DNA of 64,000 bases, taken from contig NC_067200.1 of assembly GCF_000699445.3 (NCBI RefSeq), forward strand, positions 12,113,256 to 12,177,255, in the 5' to 3' direction. Below the pieces are notes generated by a model, which saw nothing but the letters and a program-made list of their open reading frames with translations, was not told the DNA's origin and did no database searches. Origin of the DNA: Schistosoma haematobium. Taxonomy: Eukaryota; Platyhelminthes; Trematoda; Strigeidida; Schistosomatidae. The translations under genes and the position numbers were made by a program. Shown in pieces: positions 49,300 to 61,667 of the stretch; position 1 is the stretch's first letter, and each line of letters opens with the position of its first letter.

Positions 49300-50235
49300 G
49301 AAGAATGAATTATCGATTGAACCAGTGACGCATAAAAACCATGCAAGCAGTCTAAAGTACTATCGGTCCTGCTTCCTGCCTAGCCCAGCCAGTTAAGTCC
49401 AGAACACCTATCTCGGCCTCTGCGATATGAATAATTTATTTCAAGCATACCGGGTTTATGTACCAACCAGACAGACCACACCGTACCATAAAATATGAAG
49501 CAACATTTGTACAAGATTTAACCGAATGTGGCTGTGAATGTGGGAGGTAGTAATTAATAGACAGGGCATAATTCATTAATGGTAAATCGTATAATAATAG
49601 GTCATTGGTCAAAATAAAGCTTATGATATTATTGTTTATTTTATTTAAACACATAAACATTGGTACAAGGAGGCACCAAATACATATGCGCCACATAAAT
49701 CATTCAATTTGCATGAGGGCTGTGATACTTCCCGGGTGCCCAGATCGAAGCAGGTGGTTATCTTAGGGGGCCACACCCCGAGCCTTTGACCTAAAGGTCT
49801 AACCCACAAGGCAGTGGAGCATCGTGAGAAGATGCATTCTCACGGTAACCGGTGACCAACAATTGGTTCACACGCCATTTTTTCCCGCAGGATACTGGAG
49901 CCCATGTGCAACATTGGTTTGGAATCCCGTTAAAGTGCCGGACATTCGCTTTTCGTCCTCTCATTTTCGTAACCAACACCCCCGCCACGAGAAGGCAATG
50001 AGTAGGACTTCCCTGGCAGAGGCTGTATACGCGTGGCCGTGTGAGAGCGTTTCGAGAGGGAGGGCGGGCCCACCCCACTCTCGGCCATACCAGGGCATTT
50101 GGGGGCCAAGCTTATGATAAGAGGAACACGAATATGAATACTTTAGTCATTTAACAATTATACGATAAAAAATATACGCATAGTATTGGTCCAGAGATGG
50201 GTCACAAAGGTTACCATTCATTGTGCTTATCGAGA
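49300..50235 (+). repeat. Dispersed repeat family B, interrupted copy
   Basis: The homologue of 43160-43610. It is split at 49628 by a later insertion (49629-50119) and resumes at 50120 with ATGATAAGAGGAACACGAATATG-type sequence that matches the CHMP4 intron copy. Confidence 0.75.
49629..50119 (-). mobile_element. 491-bp insertion with 12-bp target duplication
   Basis: AAGCTTATGATA occurs at 49617-49628 and 50108-50119. The inserted DNA is GC-rich, especially at 49730-50107. On the - strand it starts GGCCCCCAAATGCCCTGG and ends in an A/T-rich AAATAAAATAAACAATAATA tail, so it was inserted antisense. A second copy in the opposite orientation lies at 50636-51080. Length, tail and duplication indicate a SINE-like retroelement; the overlapping open frames on both strands are not conserved genes. 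Confidence 0.75.
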
Positions 50236-50635
50236 CATATCACAATTTCAAATTCTATCCAATTCAAATCTGAAAGTTGACCAGCAGAATAAATACAACA
50301 TGTATATGTATCCGTCCCTTAGGAATTTAAGTAACATTTCCCTTCAATAGGTTGTCTCTTTCCATAGAAGAGGAACCTATGTGTTTGTAAGTACGACTGG
50401 CCTATTACATAAATTGTAAAAGATAGTTTAGCGAGACTATAATTTATGATTTAATTATAAAACTATGTATAGAAAGTCTGGCTATCAAACAAAACTATCA
50501 GTATATTTGGTTGTTAAGATAAAAACAATAACTACCGGATATATCCTAGATGTAGCACAACAGAAACCTTGTTTCTGGCTAATGAAATACAGCTACGGTT
50601 TGCGATAAACAGCTCAACTTGACCTAAATCGCTTC

Positions 50636-51080
50636 TCATGTTCCCAAATGCCGTGGCACGGCTGAGGGTGGGGAGAGTTCATTGTCCCGCTCGTGGCCAT
50701 GCATATACAGAAACTTCTACAGAATTCCTAATCATAGCCTTCTTGTGGTGGGGGGTTATTTACGAAATTGGAAGGACAGAAAGTGAATGTCCAGCACTTC
50801 AACAGGGTTGATGGATATGGAGTACCCACCTGGGGGAGTTGGAAAACCCTAATTCTAAACCAATGGAGCACATGAGCTCCAGGATCCCGAGGGAAGAAAT
50901 GGCGTGTGAATCCATCGTTGACTACAGGTTGCCATGGGACTGCACCACCTAATGTTGCTCTACTGCCTTGTGGATTAGGCCTCCAAATTGCAGGCCCAGG
51001 GTATGGCCCCCAGTAAAACCACCACTTCGGTCTTGGGTTCCAGTCAGTAACCCATACCATACACAAACTACAAGTATAAT
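50636..51080 (+). repeat. Second copy of the 491-bp element family
   Basis: Shares with the - strand of 49629-50119: CCCAAATGCC-TGG, CTTCTTGTGGTGGGGG, CGAATGTCC-GCACTT, AACCAATG-GCACATG, GGCGTGTGAA, CTACTGCCTTGTGG. It is more diverged, and no target duplication was found. Confidence 0.7.
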
Positions 51081-52694
51081 ATCTATTTACGCCTTAATTC
51101 TCAGTCTCGCGATTCATACTCAAAACTGTTTGTTAATGTTCTCCTATATTTTACATCGCGTCACTTTTCTATCCCCTTATTCCCATTTTGTATATTCCTT
51201 TATTCTTCAGCTTCTACAGCAGCTTGCGTGTGATGGGAACCCTGTCCTATCTAAAGAAGTTCAAGTCCCTGACTGGTTGAAAGTCGAATTCTACCACATA
51301 ACACAGATTCTGAACCAGTCCTCCTGAATCCATGTACATCATTCCAACTGGATTCCTGCAAAGTTCGCACACTACTTCAGATCGGACAACAGATAGGGTC
51401 GGCTATGTCTTCACAAAGTCTCAACATCGAGACTCGTATTCAAGACTAGTGAAGTAGTGCAAATTTAGTCTCCATCTGTTGCTTCGAAAGGCTTGTTCCG
51501 CGGCGTTTATCTGGTGATGCTCCCTTGTACTAATGTTTATATGTTCGACTAAGTAGATAATAGAATAGACAGATAATACGTGAAAAGATTTATGAAGTGA
51601 TCACATTTGTTAAGGCCAGAAAAAATAAGCCTATGACTATAAAGGATTTCTGGGCTGCTGAATGTCATGGTTTTAGCTGTTCCACATGTGAAAGACTATT
51701 CACTTAAAATCAAAAAGCAGGTTATTCTATATTTTCATAACTGAAACATATATCTGGGAGTATCTGACTGAGATCGGTTTAGTTTCTAACAAGTTTTATT
51801 TGTTTTCTACTAACAATAAACAGAAAATAGGAAGCTTCGGTCACTACATTTTCAAATGATTTGATAAATAAAATTATGTATGAAAGATCAGATCCAACAA
51901 AAATATATCTTCCAAAAATGGCATAGCCATATACATAACACAGTAAAGCTAGATGGTGTTCATAGTTTACTAATATTTATTCGTCGATCCCTTCAAAGTA
52001 TTGTTTCCTTATGCTTGGACCATCAAGACAACGATGTTGAATTTAAAGTTAGATACTAGATAAATATGGCAAATCAGTTGATGGGGCTGTGAGTCTTCAT
52101 CCATTGAAGTAATTCATAATCCCCAACTACCGGTCAATTCGATGGGTGATGTTTACCAGTGTAGGAGTAGGTCGTAAGAAAGAAAACAGTCGCCAAACCA
52201 AAGCGTCGCATCGGCAAATCTTCGTCAACCGTTAGACTAAATCATGTCGATAGATGGAGATTGCCAGGTTAGGGTCTGTAAAATTGTCGTAACTAATTCT
52301 TAAAGACAATGATTCTAATTGGCTCCGAATCGGTCACGACGACACAGATATCTCGAATTTTAATATTATCTTGAACTCTCTAACATTCGAATCATTTTGT
52401 CTATGACCCATATTTTCTACATCTCTACGCACTATTATTACTTCTACTACTTTGGTATTTGTTTTGGTAATTTCATTCCGCTCTGTTAATGCAGTATGGC
52501 AACTTGTGGTCAACATACAGATGCTAGTAAATACCTTTGTCTTAATTATATTTCAATCAAACATTATGGCATAGAAATCTGTTTACAAATTATAACATTA
52601 CAGATTACAACTAAGTAATAATAATAAGTAAAATCGATCAACAAGCTCCAAAGTCAAATTTATTAGTTGAGTATTACAATGTCAAATTCATTTA
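51081..52694. other. Intergenic stretch
   Basis: About 1.6 kb in which I recognise no gene or repeat with defined ends. Confidence 0.45.
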
Positions 52695-52905
52695 GTATTG
52701 TTTGTTTGGATCTTCCCGTTGATGTTCAGGATCGCGATTGGTCAGCCTCTTATTGGCATATGTGCATCTTGTGCGGATTGCCTCTATATTACCTCAAGTC
52801 GCAAGCATTATCGGCAAAGATGAATGACGTCTAGCAGTGGGATCCAGGAGGCGCGTTTCGTTCTATTTCGGACTCGTCAATTGGACGTACCTGTATCCCA
52901 GAAGC
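52695..52905 (-). repeat. Sm-alpha-type hammerhead repeat, antisense copy
   Basis: On the - strand it reads ACGTCCAATTGACGAGTCC, loop, GAACGAAACGCGCC and TCCTGGATCCCACTG, followed by the family's 3' sequence (CATCTTTGCCGATAATGCTTG, AATAAGAGGCTGA) down to about 52695. The core CTGANGA begins with T instead of C, stem II has a mismatch, and the GTC reads CTC, so activity is doubtful. Confidence 0.7.
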
Positions 52906-53040
52906 GAACGGTACTGGACTCGAGTCCCAGAATGAACACCAACTCTGGGATGCAGTCACATCCAGCTGACGAGTCCCAAAGAGGATGAAACGCGCGTCCT
53001 CAATCCCGCTGCTAGCCACCATCCATCTTTGCTTATTACA
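52906..53040 (+). ncRNA. Hammerhead ribozyme with intact catalytic core
   Basis: CTGACGA at 52966-52972, a GTCC-CAAAGA-GGAT stem-loop II, GAAAC at 52987-52991, a minimal stem III (CGCGCG) and cleavage triplet GTC at 52996-52998 are all present in the order of schistosome Sm-alpha hammerheads. Stem I is partly preserved: GGGAT near 52927 can pair with ATCCC near 53004, but the pairs next to the cleavage site (CCAG with CTCA) are weakened. In the known family such RNAs self-cleave and derive from a pol III-transcribed SINE-like satellite. This copy is cut off soon after 53040. Confidence 0.75.
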
Positions 53041-53588
53041 ATGTTAATTTAAGAAAACTTAAAGCAATAAAATATAAGAAAGTTTAATAAAAATAATATC
53101 TATTTTATTGCAAACGAAATGTGTACAGTGACAGAATATTTTTCAAATAATCCAGTTGAAACCATACAACTGTTTGTTTCTAACTCCTACATTATTTTGA
53201 ATAAATCACCACAGGTAAGTGTAGTTTTCAAACAAGAACTGAAGTCGTTTGAAACTGATTTTCAGCTTAGGTGATGAATGTTTGTTCATCAGTCAAAAAT
53301 CGCAAACTACGATGAAACAGTTGGTTATTAATGTGGCCCCCCAACCCACCTCGGTTACTAATGGCACTTACACTAGTGAATATTAGTAACTATGATCAAG
53401 ACTGTCAGCGAAAATGTAACCAGACAGAAAAACATCTTGATAAAGCTTTGAAAAGTTTCAAAAGATAAAGAAATAAATGTAGTGTTTTCTCTCATTCTCT
53501 CTCTGAAATGACTAGAAACAGTTTGTTTGATCCAGGGGAGAAAGAGAAGGACAATGGCGATAATACTGTAGTTTGTTGAATAGATTTC
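53041..53588. other. Intergenic stretch
   Basis: No gene or repeat recognised in about 550 bases. It lies downstream of the - strand phosphatase-like exon and may include its 3' UTR. Confidence 0.4.
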
Positions 53589-53766
53589 TTATTTACAAGA
53601 CCAAAACCGTTCATATTCTTTCAATGCTTTACGAAAAGCCCCCGTGTGCACACCATTAGGTACGTGATGGCTGTGAACACCTAGACTTTTTACTTCTTTG
53701 ATATTCCATTGTAAATCATCGAAAAATATCATTTTATTGTATGGAATTTTAGTCTTTCGTTGAAGT
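53589..53766 (-). CDS. Terminal exon resembling magnesium-dependent phosphatase 1 (HAD family)
   Basis: On the - strand a splice acceptor (TTTCTTTACAG) precedes an open exon of about 58 residues ending in TAA at 53589-53591. It reads LQRKTKIPYNKMIFFDD, then NIKEVKSLGV and VPNGVHTGAFRKALKEYERF. The IPYNKMIFFDD block corresponds to HAD motif IV of eukaryotic MDP-1 (aspartate pair binding magnesium), and NI-V-LGV with a conserved NG follows as in that protein. MDP-1 removes phosphate from glycated or tyrosine-phosphate substrates in vitro. The catalytic DxD exon and the lysine motif were not found upstream (higher coordinates, to 64000), so they lie in exons I missed or outside the window, or this is a remnant. 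Confidence 0.6.
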
Positions 53767-54881
53767 CTGTAAAGAAAATGAAAATAAATTATATAAATGC
53801 ACATGAAAATGTATGGTATTGTAATATTAGGCACTAATATAAGTTGGAAAGTACCGAATTTGAATTTTATGATTATTTGTATACTCTATTATAAATCCAC
53901 ACGCAAACACAAGTTGAAAAAGGACCATTTAATTTAGTAATCTAAGTGTCGTACTCCCCATATGACCTAAAAGTTCCATTCCCTGTGCAATTTTGAGGAC
54001 TTGTAAACAAATATGAAACAACTGTCCTTGTCTACTTAGTTTTTCAGTCCGTGTCAATCTTTCATAAGTTCTTATAACGGGAAGAGAAAAGGAGAATAAC
54101 AAACTATGCAACCATAAACTGTCGTCGTATCATATTCTATTCTCAAATGGTTGTAACCTAATCATGAGTCATCCGAAGTATCTTCATTTTCGCACGTATT
54201 TTATTTTATAAGTTATTTTGATTGATGATTTATATATTTATTCATGTACTTTGTTAGATTGTTCTTCGTAGATTCTTCGGATACGGACTTTTGTCCCATT
54301 ATCTTCACGCTACTCTCCTCATTGGTTTACACGGGAACGTGAGTCTGAGCAGCCAGTCAGCGTCGACCCAGCAGATTACTTAGTTAGTTGTTAGGATAGG
54401 CTGCCCACAAAGTCAATTTAATCATAATCGAATTCACACGTGCTGTCACAAGGTTGTGGGAAGTAGCCTAGTGTATCGAAGATATTAATAAGCCTCGAAT
54501 CAATTTCCTTCCTTATCCAAGGTCAGTATACAGTTAATGTCTTCGAGCTAAAAGAATTTCGAAAAACCACTCAGCTAAGCATTAAAAATAACTGTTTACC
54601 TTTTATCGTCTAACCGAAGCAAAATCATACGGCCTTAAATTGAAAACGATGTCAAAGTCATTGGTTAGACCGCAGGACAATTCGAAATTAACTATTTGTT
54701 TGACAGCAACGTAACTAACCAAATATGAGCAACACTTTTTATGTAAAGGTTAGTGATACAATGTGGCTGCCTAAACCCAACTAGGTAGTACAGAATATAA
54801 AACTGTTACCTAAAATTGATTTAATTAGTTGTGATGGAACATGCTAACTTACTCATGGTAGGCAATAACAGATATTAACTT
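53767..54881. other. Possible intron of the phosphatase-like gene
   Basis: Upstream of the exon on the - strand. The frame at 53929-54111 (-) does not align with MDP-1 and is not called. No other exon is recognised. Confidence 0.4.
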
Positions 54882-55075
54882 ATGGTGAAGCTACCTCGAC
54901 CGATGGTCGTGGCCTCGCATATCATGATGACAGTCGAGCTATATTGGTTTGAGAGAGGTAAAACTAAAAGCAGGGAACTTAAGGTCCTACGAAAAAGTCC
55001 TACTGTAGACTGTGCCACGGGGTGTAACGGCAGTAAGGTTTTATCTTTAGTTAATCACCATTCGTAGCAATGATG
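54882..55075 (+). repeat. Fragment of the 558-bp element family
   Basis: Shares with 46965-47522 the order CTACCT-GAC, GGTCG-GCCT, ATCATGATGA, CGAGCTATA-TGG, GGTAAAACTAAAAGCA, AAGGTCC-ACGA, CAGTAAGGTTTT. The second half of the element is missing. Confidence 0.7.
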
Positions 55076-55849
55076 TTATTCAACAATGAACGGTCAAACA
55101 ACAGCCAAAGTTGTTATATTACATTACGAAAGTGATGAATAGCAAAAAGATTTAAATAATAGTAGTACCAATGATAGTAAGAAAGATTAGATATAAGAGA
55201 ATTTTATTCGAAAAGAAGGGATGAATTCGAGGGATAAAACGTACTACATAATATTGAAGCTGAAGACTTAGGGGAAAAGCAAAAATGACAGGATCTGAGC
55301 CATAAAAAATTGTGACCAGTTCTAGACCATACTATCTAGCGTCAGGTTTGAACAATTAGATTAAATTTCTTTTGACTAAGTCAATAAAACATCATAGTCA
55401 GGAAACAAGGTTCATGCATTCACTATCGAGTAACACATACTAATTCGAATGATCTGAGTGCCTAAGCCAAGTTGACATGGTAATTGAAAATTAAGTATCT
55501 CAACTTGTATACTAATAGTTGACTACACACACACACACACACATCATATTAGTCGAAATACTTAGGAGTAATGATTGATGCTAACTGGATCAATATTAGT
55601 CACATTTACTTAAATTATTATTGTGCTAAACGAGAATAAAATTTCTACACACAAAAATAAATTGAGTAATAGGAGACAATAAAGATGGAAACCAAATTAA
55701 TATGATTTAGTTTGAAAAAGAACAACACCGGTAAAGTTGAATACCTTGAATATACATTCATCGGTTAAAAAAAAGTACTTTCACCGACCTTCACTGTACA
55801 AGAAAGACAGGAAAGAAAAATATGTATATGAAATAGAACACATATAGTG
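55076..55849. other. Intergenic stretch
   Basis: Nothing recognised except an (AC)n microsatellite at 55525-55543. Confidence 0.5.
55525..55543 (+). repeat. (AC)n microsatellite
   Basis: About nine and a half AC dinucleotides in a row. Confidence 0.9.
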
Positions 55850-55935
55850 TGGTTATCAGTGAGAGACGCGCATTTCGATCTACTTAGGACTCGTCATTTG
55901 AATGTCTGATACATTCCAGTACTGATTTCTGCATA
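55850..55935 (-). repeat. Hammerhead repeat fragment, antisense
   Basis: On the - strand it reads CAAATGACGAGTCC, a loop, GATCGAAATGCGCGTC. The layout is that of the Sm-alpha ribozyme, but the first core base is A and GAAAC reads GAAAT, so it is a decayed remnant. Flanking family sequence is short. Confidence 0.6.
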
Positions 55936-58900
55936 TCCCAACAATGACTGATCAAAATTTACTCCTAAATATCAGTAATGAGATTTATACCCTTAATAAT
56001 AGTGACACGTTTATGTGATATTGAATAATGTTAAATGATCGAATCATATATGGATTTTTACAGCAATCATTGCTATTACGTAATCATCATATGAATGCAT
56101 ACCACTAACAACATTTTTCCTTAATCACCATAAGTTGTTTTTACCTTAAAGGTTTGTTGGACTATACAAAAAGTCGCGAAAAAGTAAAACAGGAATGATT
56201 TAAAGATCAAACATGTGGATAACTCTCAATGTCACTTTTTTAAATCTTACAGGTATTGTCCACGAAAGAGACATTAGCAACATGATCTAAAAAGAAAGTT
56301 GCTGAACTCTTTTAGTAAGCCTTTTAATTTATAATTGTTAATACTCATATTCCATTGCAAGAAGTGATACCGAAATGAGATCTGATAGTCAGGTTTTGGT
56401 TCGTTTGAATAATATTCTACAAAATTTGGAATCATCAATCGTCTAGTCTTCAAATTGCTTTTAATCATGCATGTGTTTGACAATTCTATGCACATTTAGG
56501 TCATTTTCGTCCAGAGCCCTCGATAATTCCTTGGAAAAGTCCGCAGAAGCTGAGAAATTAGTGAAAACACTCCGATTAACAAATGCACTTTAAAAACTTT
56601 TAGTAGATGCCTAGAAAGCTGAGTGATTTAATTACTACCGGATTTGTTACCACTTTTAATATGTTTTCCAGAATCTTTTAAAAAATTAAGGTCATATAAT
56701 ACCCCCATTTTTCGTATAGAAACTAGATCTATCTATCCTCTTACTTTCCATTTATCTTCTGTTCGGGGTACAACAGTAAAAGACTTCTGATAACGAGGAA
56801 GTCGTTATCAGGGAATTTAGGTGCGATACATATCAATTTTACGAAAAAGACACTGTGTTTGTGAGCATCGCCTGATATCGGTTTATTTATGGAGTTGCGT
56901 CGACAATTTAGTCTCGTGAGTGGTTATGAGTTAACACAAAATCATTTTTCTAATGAATCATCTATTGATTAATATTTCTCACTGATCACTTTCATAGGCA
57001 AAATACGTTGCTCATCATCATTAGAATTCTAAACAATCCTTCTCTATTACAGAGAAGGAATTTAATTGTTCACATTACTCACACTACTAACATTATACAT
57101 TAGGCTATGTGATACACACAGTCATTTAATTATCCGACCGTTCGATGGAGAATTAAATTAGACCAAAAAAGTTTATTAACACAAGTAAAAAGCACTCGGT
57201 AAATAAAAGCAAAGTGGAGTGAACGTTCCGATTTAAGACGGCCATTTATATTTAGTGTAGCTGGACACGTCTATTTTGAACCATTGATCAATCACATATC
57301 ACTCTGACTAGATACACCAATAACAAAATCAGCGGACTTATCATACTTACATAAAATGTAGCAAAAATATTTATCAATTTATATCGTATCACCGCATTTT
57401 ATACAAGAACAGTGAAAGATGAAAGGGTGAATGAAGTAATTACTTAAATACGTTTTGATTAATTAGGTCAACAAAAACTATGTTGTATTCAGTGGTTTGT
57501 TTTAGTTACGATATACTTACTACGGTATGTTAAACGCACTATGTAGATGAGGTTAAAATAATTAGGGAACTTTAGTTGTCGAACCAATTTTCAATGTAAG
57601 ACAATCACAGGTGACATATATGGTTGTCCTTCTGATAAGAACAAAGAAATTTACGCAGAAACCTTGAGTAAATGCATAATCGGCTTCCTCCCGTAGAGTA
57701 CCTCGTTTGTAATTTTCCATCTAGAGTTTGACCCTGAGATAGTATGTGAGGCTATGGGAAGTAACATGTTTATACTCACACAGTCAATCAAACTGTTTTT
57801 CTTAGAATTAAAATTTTTTAATGTAAATACAGCCGATACCTAATATTTCTGCTACCAAAAGGCATAATACTATCTCCCTAACCGGTTTCAATAAACTCAA
57901 CTGGGACAGTAAAAGGAAAGCTCAAATTGCAAGTAAAAGCTTTACTTCAAATTTCGTTTATGTACAGAAAAAGCGAAAGTATTTATAGAGGTACGGGTGA
58001 CCTTGAGCTTCCAAAAATTTTCGGAACCATATTGAATAAAGTAACAGTATAGGGGAATATCCAATCAAAACTGCGGCATGTAATTCGATATTTTCTAGGT
58101 GTATCTGCGATACTTTTATTCAACGTTAATTGGATAAACGTTTTCTGAGCCTCTAGAGACTTCAACGAGGGATTTTTTCGAACTCGCCAACTATATCGTA
58201 TCCGTGAACAATTTGGAAACGCGAAATAACTATAAGCAAAATCTATCAACCAAATAAAAGAACAAAACAGTACAGCTGACTGAACAAACAAGTGTAGTCA
58301 AATAGAGTACAGGTGTTTAATGGATTCTACTTTCAGATCAATCTGTGACGAATACAATCTACCACTTATACAAATCTTTGAAAAAAACCTCCAAATAAAC
58401 TACAATAGTCAGGGAATCAGTGACTTGCTTCAAGATGCTACCACTAAAGCTTGGTGATAAATTTTGACTGGCGAGTTCAGATATCGTAAGATTGAAACAA
58501 TTGCAACTGACATTGGATTATCCTTTCTCTACATTACAATTTAGTTACGACTAGAGTTGTATCATTGGACGCCGATAGTAATTCTTATCATATTCCTATG
58601 TAATCTATCTTTTGCTTGGCGAATGTGTCATTATAATCTGATCAAGTATTTTTCGATCTTGTACACAAGTATAGTTTTTTATCAACATTGTAGGCCTATT
58701 GCGTTTATTTTTGTGGGCTTAGCTATTCACCTGTATAGAATAATATCCTTTACAAGATTTGTGTCCTGACGTTAGTAAATATTTGTCTGTGTATCTTATA
58801 AGTTGTCATTTGACTATTAAAGCTAAGTCACTCTTAATTCAATGATCTTTTATGAAACCTAATTTCCGAATTCACTTACTATGAGCTTCGTTTCTTTTCT

Positions 58901-59034
58901 ATTATTTAGATGCTCGAAATACAAGTATTCTCCATACATTTTGCATTCGGTTATTTATTTCCCGTTGCGGTTACATACGAAGTTAGTAAGGAGATAAATA
59001 CTTTTGTAGCCCATTAATTTGACTCCAGTCAGAT
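55936..59034. other. AT-rich stretch without recognised genes
   Basis: About 3 kb. Open frames at 56274-56495 (-), 57983-58291 (-) and 58557-58769 (+) are short and match no family I know. This could be intron or intergenic DNA. Confidence 0.45.
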
Positions 59035-59300
59035 CGTATGATGATGTTATCGAAATATACATCCCGGTTACCCTCGTTCATAATTATCGACGGAATTCAC
59101 GTTAGAAAATAACGAAATAAGTCAAATACGAGAATGGATTTCGAATAGCTATATTTCGTACACCCGTTGATCCAGACAGACATTCAGAATGAAAAGCGAG
59201 AAATCAAAGAGAAGCGAAGAAGGAGAGTGAGCCAACCCGATTCGATCAAGCGCGACTCAATATATATAGTCAGACAAAAATAAGCCACAGACATGTGATG
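59035..59300 (+). repeat. Dispersed repeat family A, copy 2
   Basis: The counterpart of 36770-37040 (see there for shared blocks). Both copies are in the same orientation and appear to end soon after GCCACAGA. Confidence 0.6.
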
Positions 59301-59514
59301 AGTAGGATAAGTAATGCACATACAAGCCTATATAAAAAGTCAAAGTTAATAAGCGAATAATTAACAAGGTCAAGAAGGATGAATAAGTTGGTCTATCGGG
59401 AAGCCAGAATAACCCATGTGAACTTGACATGGTACCAGACACTACGATACTTGATTAGCTTTGTTGTTTACCATCCGACATAGAGTCAACACTCGGGATA
59501 ATAAACCTGGTTAG

Positions 59515-59640
59515 TGATTTTAATGGTTAGGAGTTTGGTGAGGGAGGTGGAAGTCCCACTTCCGATCCCTGGCGGGTTCGTTGGTGTCCACTGCTGAGGA
59601 ATCCCATACCAAGACGAAACGGATGTTTAGTGTACGCTGA
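59515..59640 (+). repeat. tRNA-like SINE fragment
   Basis: Contains GATTTTAATGGTTAGGAGTT (A-box-like), CTTCCGATCCCTGGCGGG (B-box-like) and GTCCACTGCTGAGGAATCCC, matching in order the SINE at 48000-48300 in the other orientation. Confidence 0.55.
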
Positions 59641-59872
59641 TTTTCAATGAGATAAATATATGACGAACATAACCAACATGTCCCAATATATACTCTAAAT
59701 GTACAACATTAAAGGAAAGAAGTTACAATAACCTAATTTAAAAAGTCACCTTCGTAAAATGTAAGAATAAAACAGTAACCATACTACGTGTATGGGCTCA
59801 GACCACAATATTATTAAATCTTAATAAAAACGACTGTGTTCACTGGAGTTTTCAGTTGGGCCACGATAATTT

Positions 59873-60292
59873 TGTTGGGGACGGTATATCCCCAAAATCC
59901 ATATTTGTAATTTTATCATATCGATTAACTTATCGATTAAATATTTGAATATTTGAATGGCAGTCAGTTGATGAATTTATCGATTAAATTTTTAAATAGC
60001 AGACAATTGATGATTCATTGATTATTGTTTAAAAAATTTTCCTATGACAAAATCGATATATATTTGTATAAGTACGCTTGACTTGTATGCTTGATCTGAT
60101 CTGCCTGCCTGACTTGGTATCTGCTGTTGCTTGTAGAATACACTTTCTACGCCTTACCAAGACTTCTTGATCGAGTTAGCTGAGTCGAAGACAACGGACC
60201 AGAATAGTCTATTGAGTCTCTGAATCCTGAGCCTTCGTTCCGTTCCGAATAAGTCGAATCAGTAGTATCCTCAAGGTTAACCAAACCTAACA
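59873..60292 (+). mobile_element. Probable solo LTR, about 420 bp
   Basis: Bounded by TGTTGGGGACGG on the left and CCTAACA on the right, giving TG...CA ends with a short inverted repeat (TGTTGG/CCTAACA). Flanks are AATTT and AATTG, a possible imperfect 5-bp duplication. Its start resembles that of the LTR at 48946 (TGTTGGRGACG-TA-ATCCCCA). No internal coding sequence is adjacent. Confidence 0.55.
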
Positions 60293-61660
60293 AATTGCGA
60301 ATTAAGGAAAGATTGAACTATCCCTGATATGAATGGTCCTATTGCGAAATCGATAACGACAACCGGCACACAACGCTTTAACATTTAGCTATGAGCACAA
60401 AAAGGAAAAGTCTCAGAAAAACTTGACATTGAGCAAAACAACTTGAAATAGTACAACTCAATATACATAGTAATAAAAGCACGACTCTAAAGCGCAAAAA
60501 ATTAGTTTGCTAAAAGTAGTGCTAACAACAACAACAACAACAACAAAGATTGACTAATCCCGTGATGTCCTCAGCAAATATATAGGATGAATGTAGAGTA
60601 GGTACAAAGGAATTTACAAGCTTATTACTATATTTGGTACTCATGAGTAATTTAACAAATGATAATAATCATAATAACATGTATATATCCTTACAGTGAT
60701 GAAACGGTAATAGCTGTTCCGTTAAAAGACGAAAAGTAGCTTTTACAGAGAAAAAGCCCACATGAATATCACTACTACTAATAAATGTGATTTATTCTTT
60801 ACCAGAAAAAAAGTAACCTTCAATAAGTACTACTACTCCTTACATAATATATAAAGTTAGAATTTACCACTGCTGTATTATACAGCGTAAAAACTGTTTT
60901 CGCTACCACTACTACTGTGGTGCGTGCTACTTATATTGATATAAGTAGTATATGACGAGTTAAAGAACGTAATGTCTGGCAGAAGAAGATGGGGAAAGAT
61001 CAAGAAAGGAAGAGCGACAACACAATGAAATTGGTAAGAAAACGCATGAACAATGAAATGTGAGACAATTGGTTAATGTTTGCAACAAGAACAGTCCAGG
61101 TTGATATGATGCATTGATATTTTGCAAATTAACGATTTACTATATGGTTTTTCTATTTTACCAATTAACTCTGTAATTTTGTGCTGAATACAATTCGGTT
61201 GCCCTCACCTGTGTTCTCCTTCACTACACTGCGACTACTACTATTATCACACTGTGTTTTGTCAAGTGACTTTAATTTTATTGTAACAAAAAACAACACA
61301 TGTTTAGATAACTATAAAACTGTACGCTTAACTGAAATTCATTCTATTTCACATTAATTCAATGTTGGATATGAAGAAAAAAAGGTAATTACCAAATAAC
61401 TTTTAACTTCAAAGTGTAGATGCTTTTGAATTAGATTAATTCTCTAGTATTTTTCTCTTTCATTTTTATTTACAAAAGCTCATTTCTAGATCAAATTAGT
61501 AGTTATTATTCTCAGTGCGTTAAACTATTTATTTTTGATCGGTTAGTTAATCACAGCAATTTGGAATAATCTAACATGTATTTGTATAGGGAAAGATGGT
61601 GTATTTTTATGGGTTGAGATTTGAAAATCTCAGCCTTAATGTGAATTTGAAGTTTCATAC
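60293..61660. other. AT-rich stretch with simple repeats
   Basis: Holds an (AAC)n run at 60523-60546 and scattered ACT triplets. No gene recognised. Confidence 0.5.
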
Positions 61661-61667
61661 CACAAAA

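Noticed and set aside
49824..50117. Overlapping 95-97-codon frames on both strands
   Set aside because: They sit inside the GC-rich 491-bp insertion, where few stop codons are expected; the related copy at 50636-51080 does not preserve the frame.
53929..54111. Upstream exon of the phosphatase-like gene
   Set aside because: None of its three - strand frames shows the MDP-1 motifs expected before the last exon.
57983..58291. 102-codon - strand frame as a membrane protein
   Set aside because: A hydrophobic N-terminus alone is weak evidence in AT-rich DNA; no family recognised and no splice or start context.
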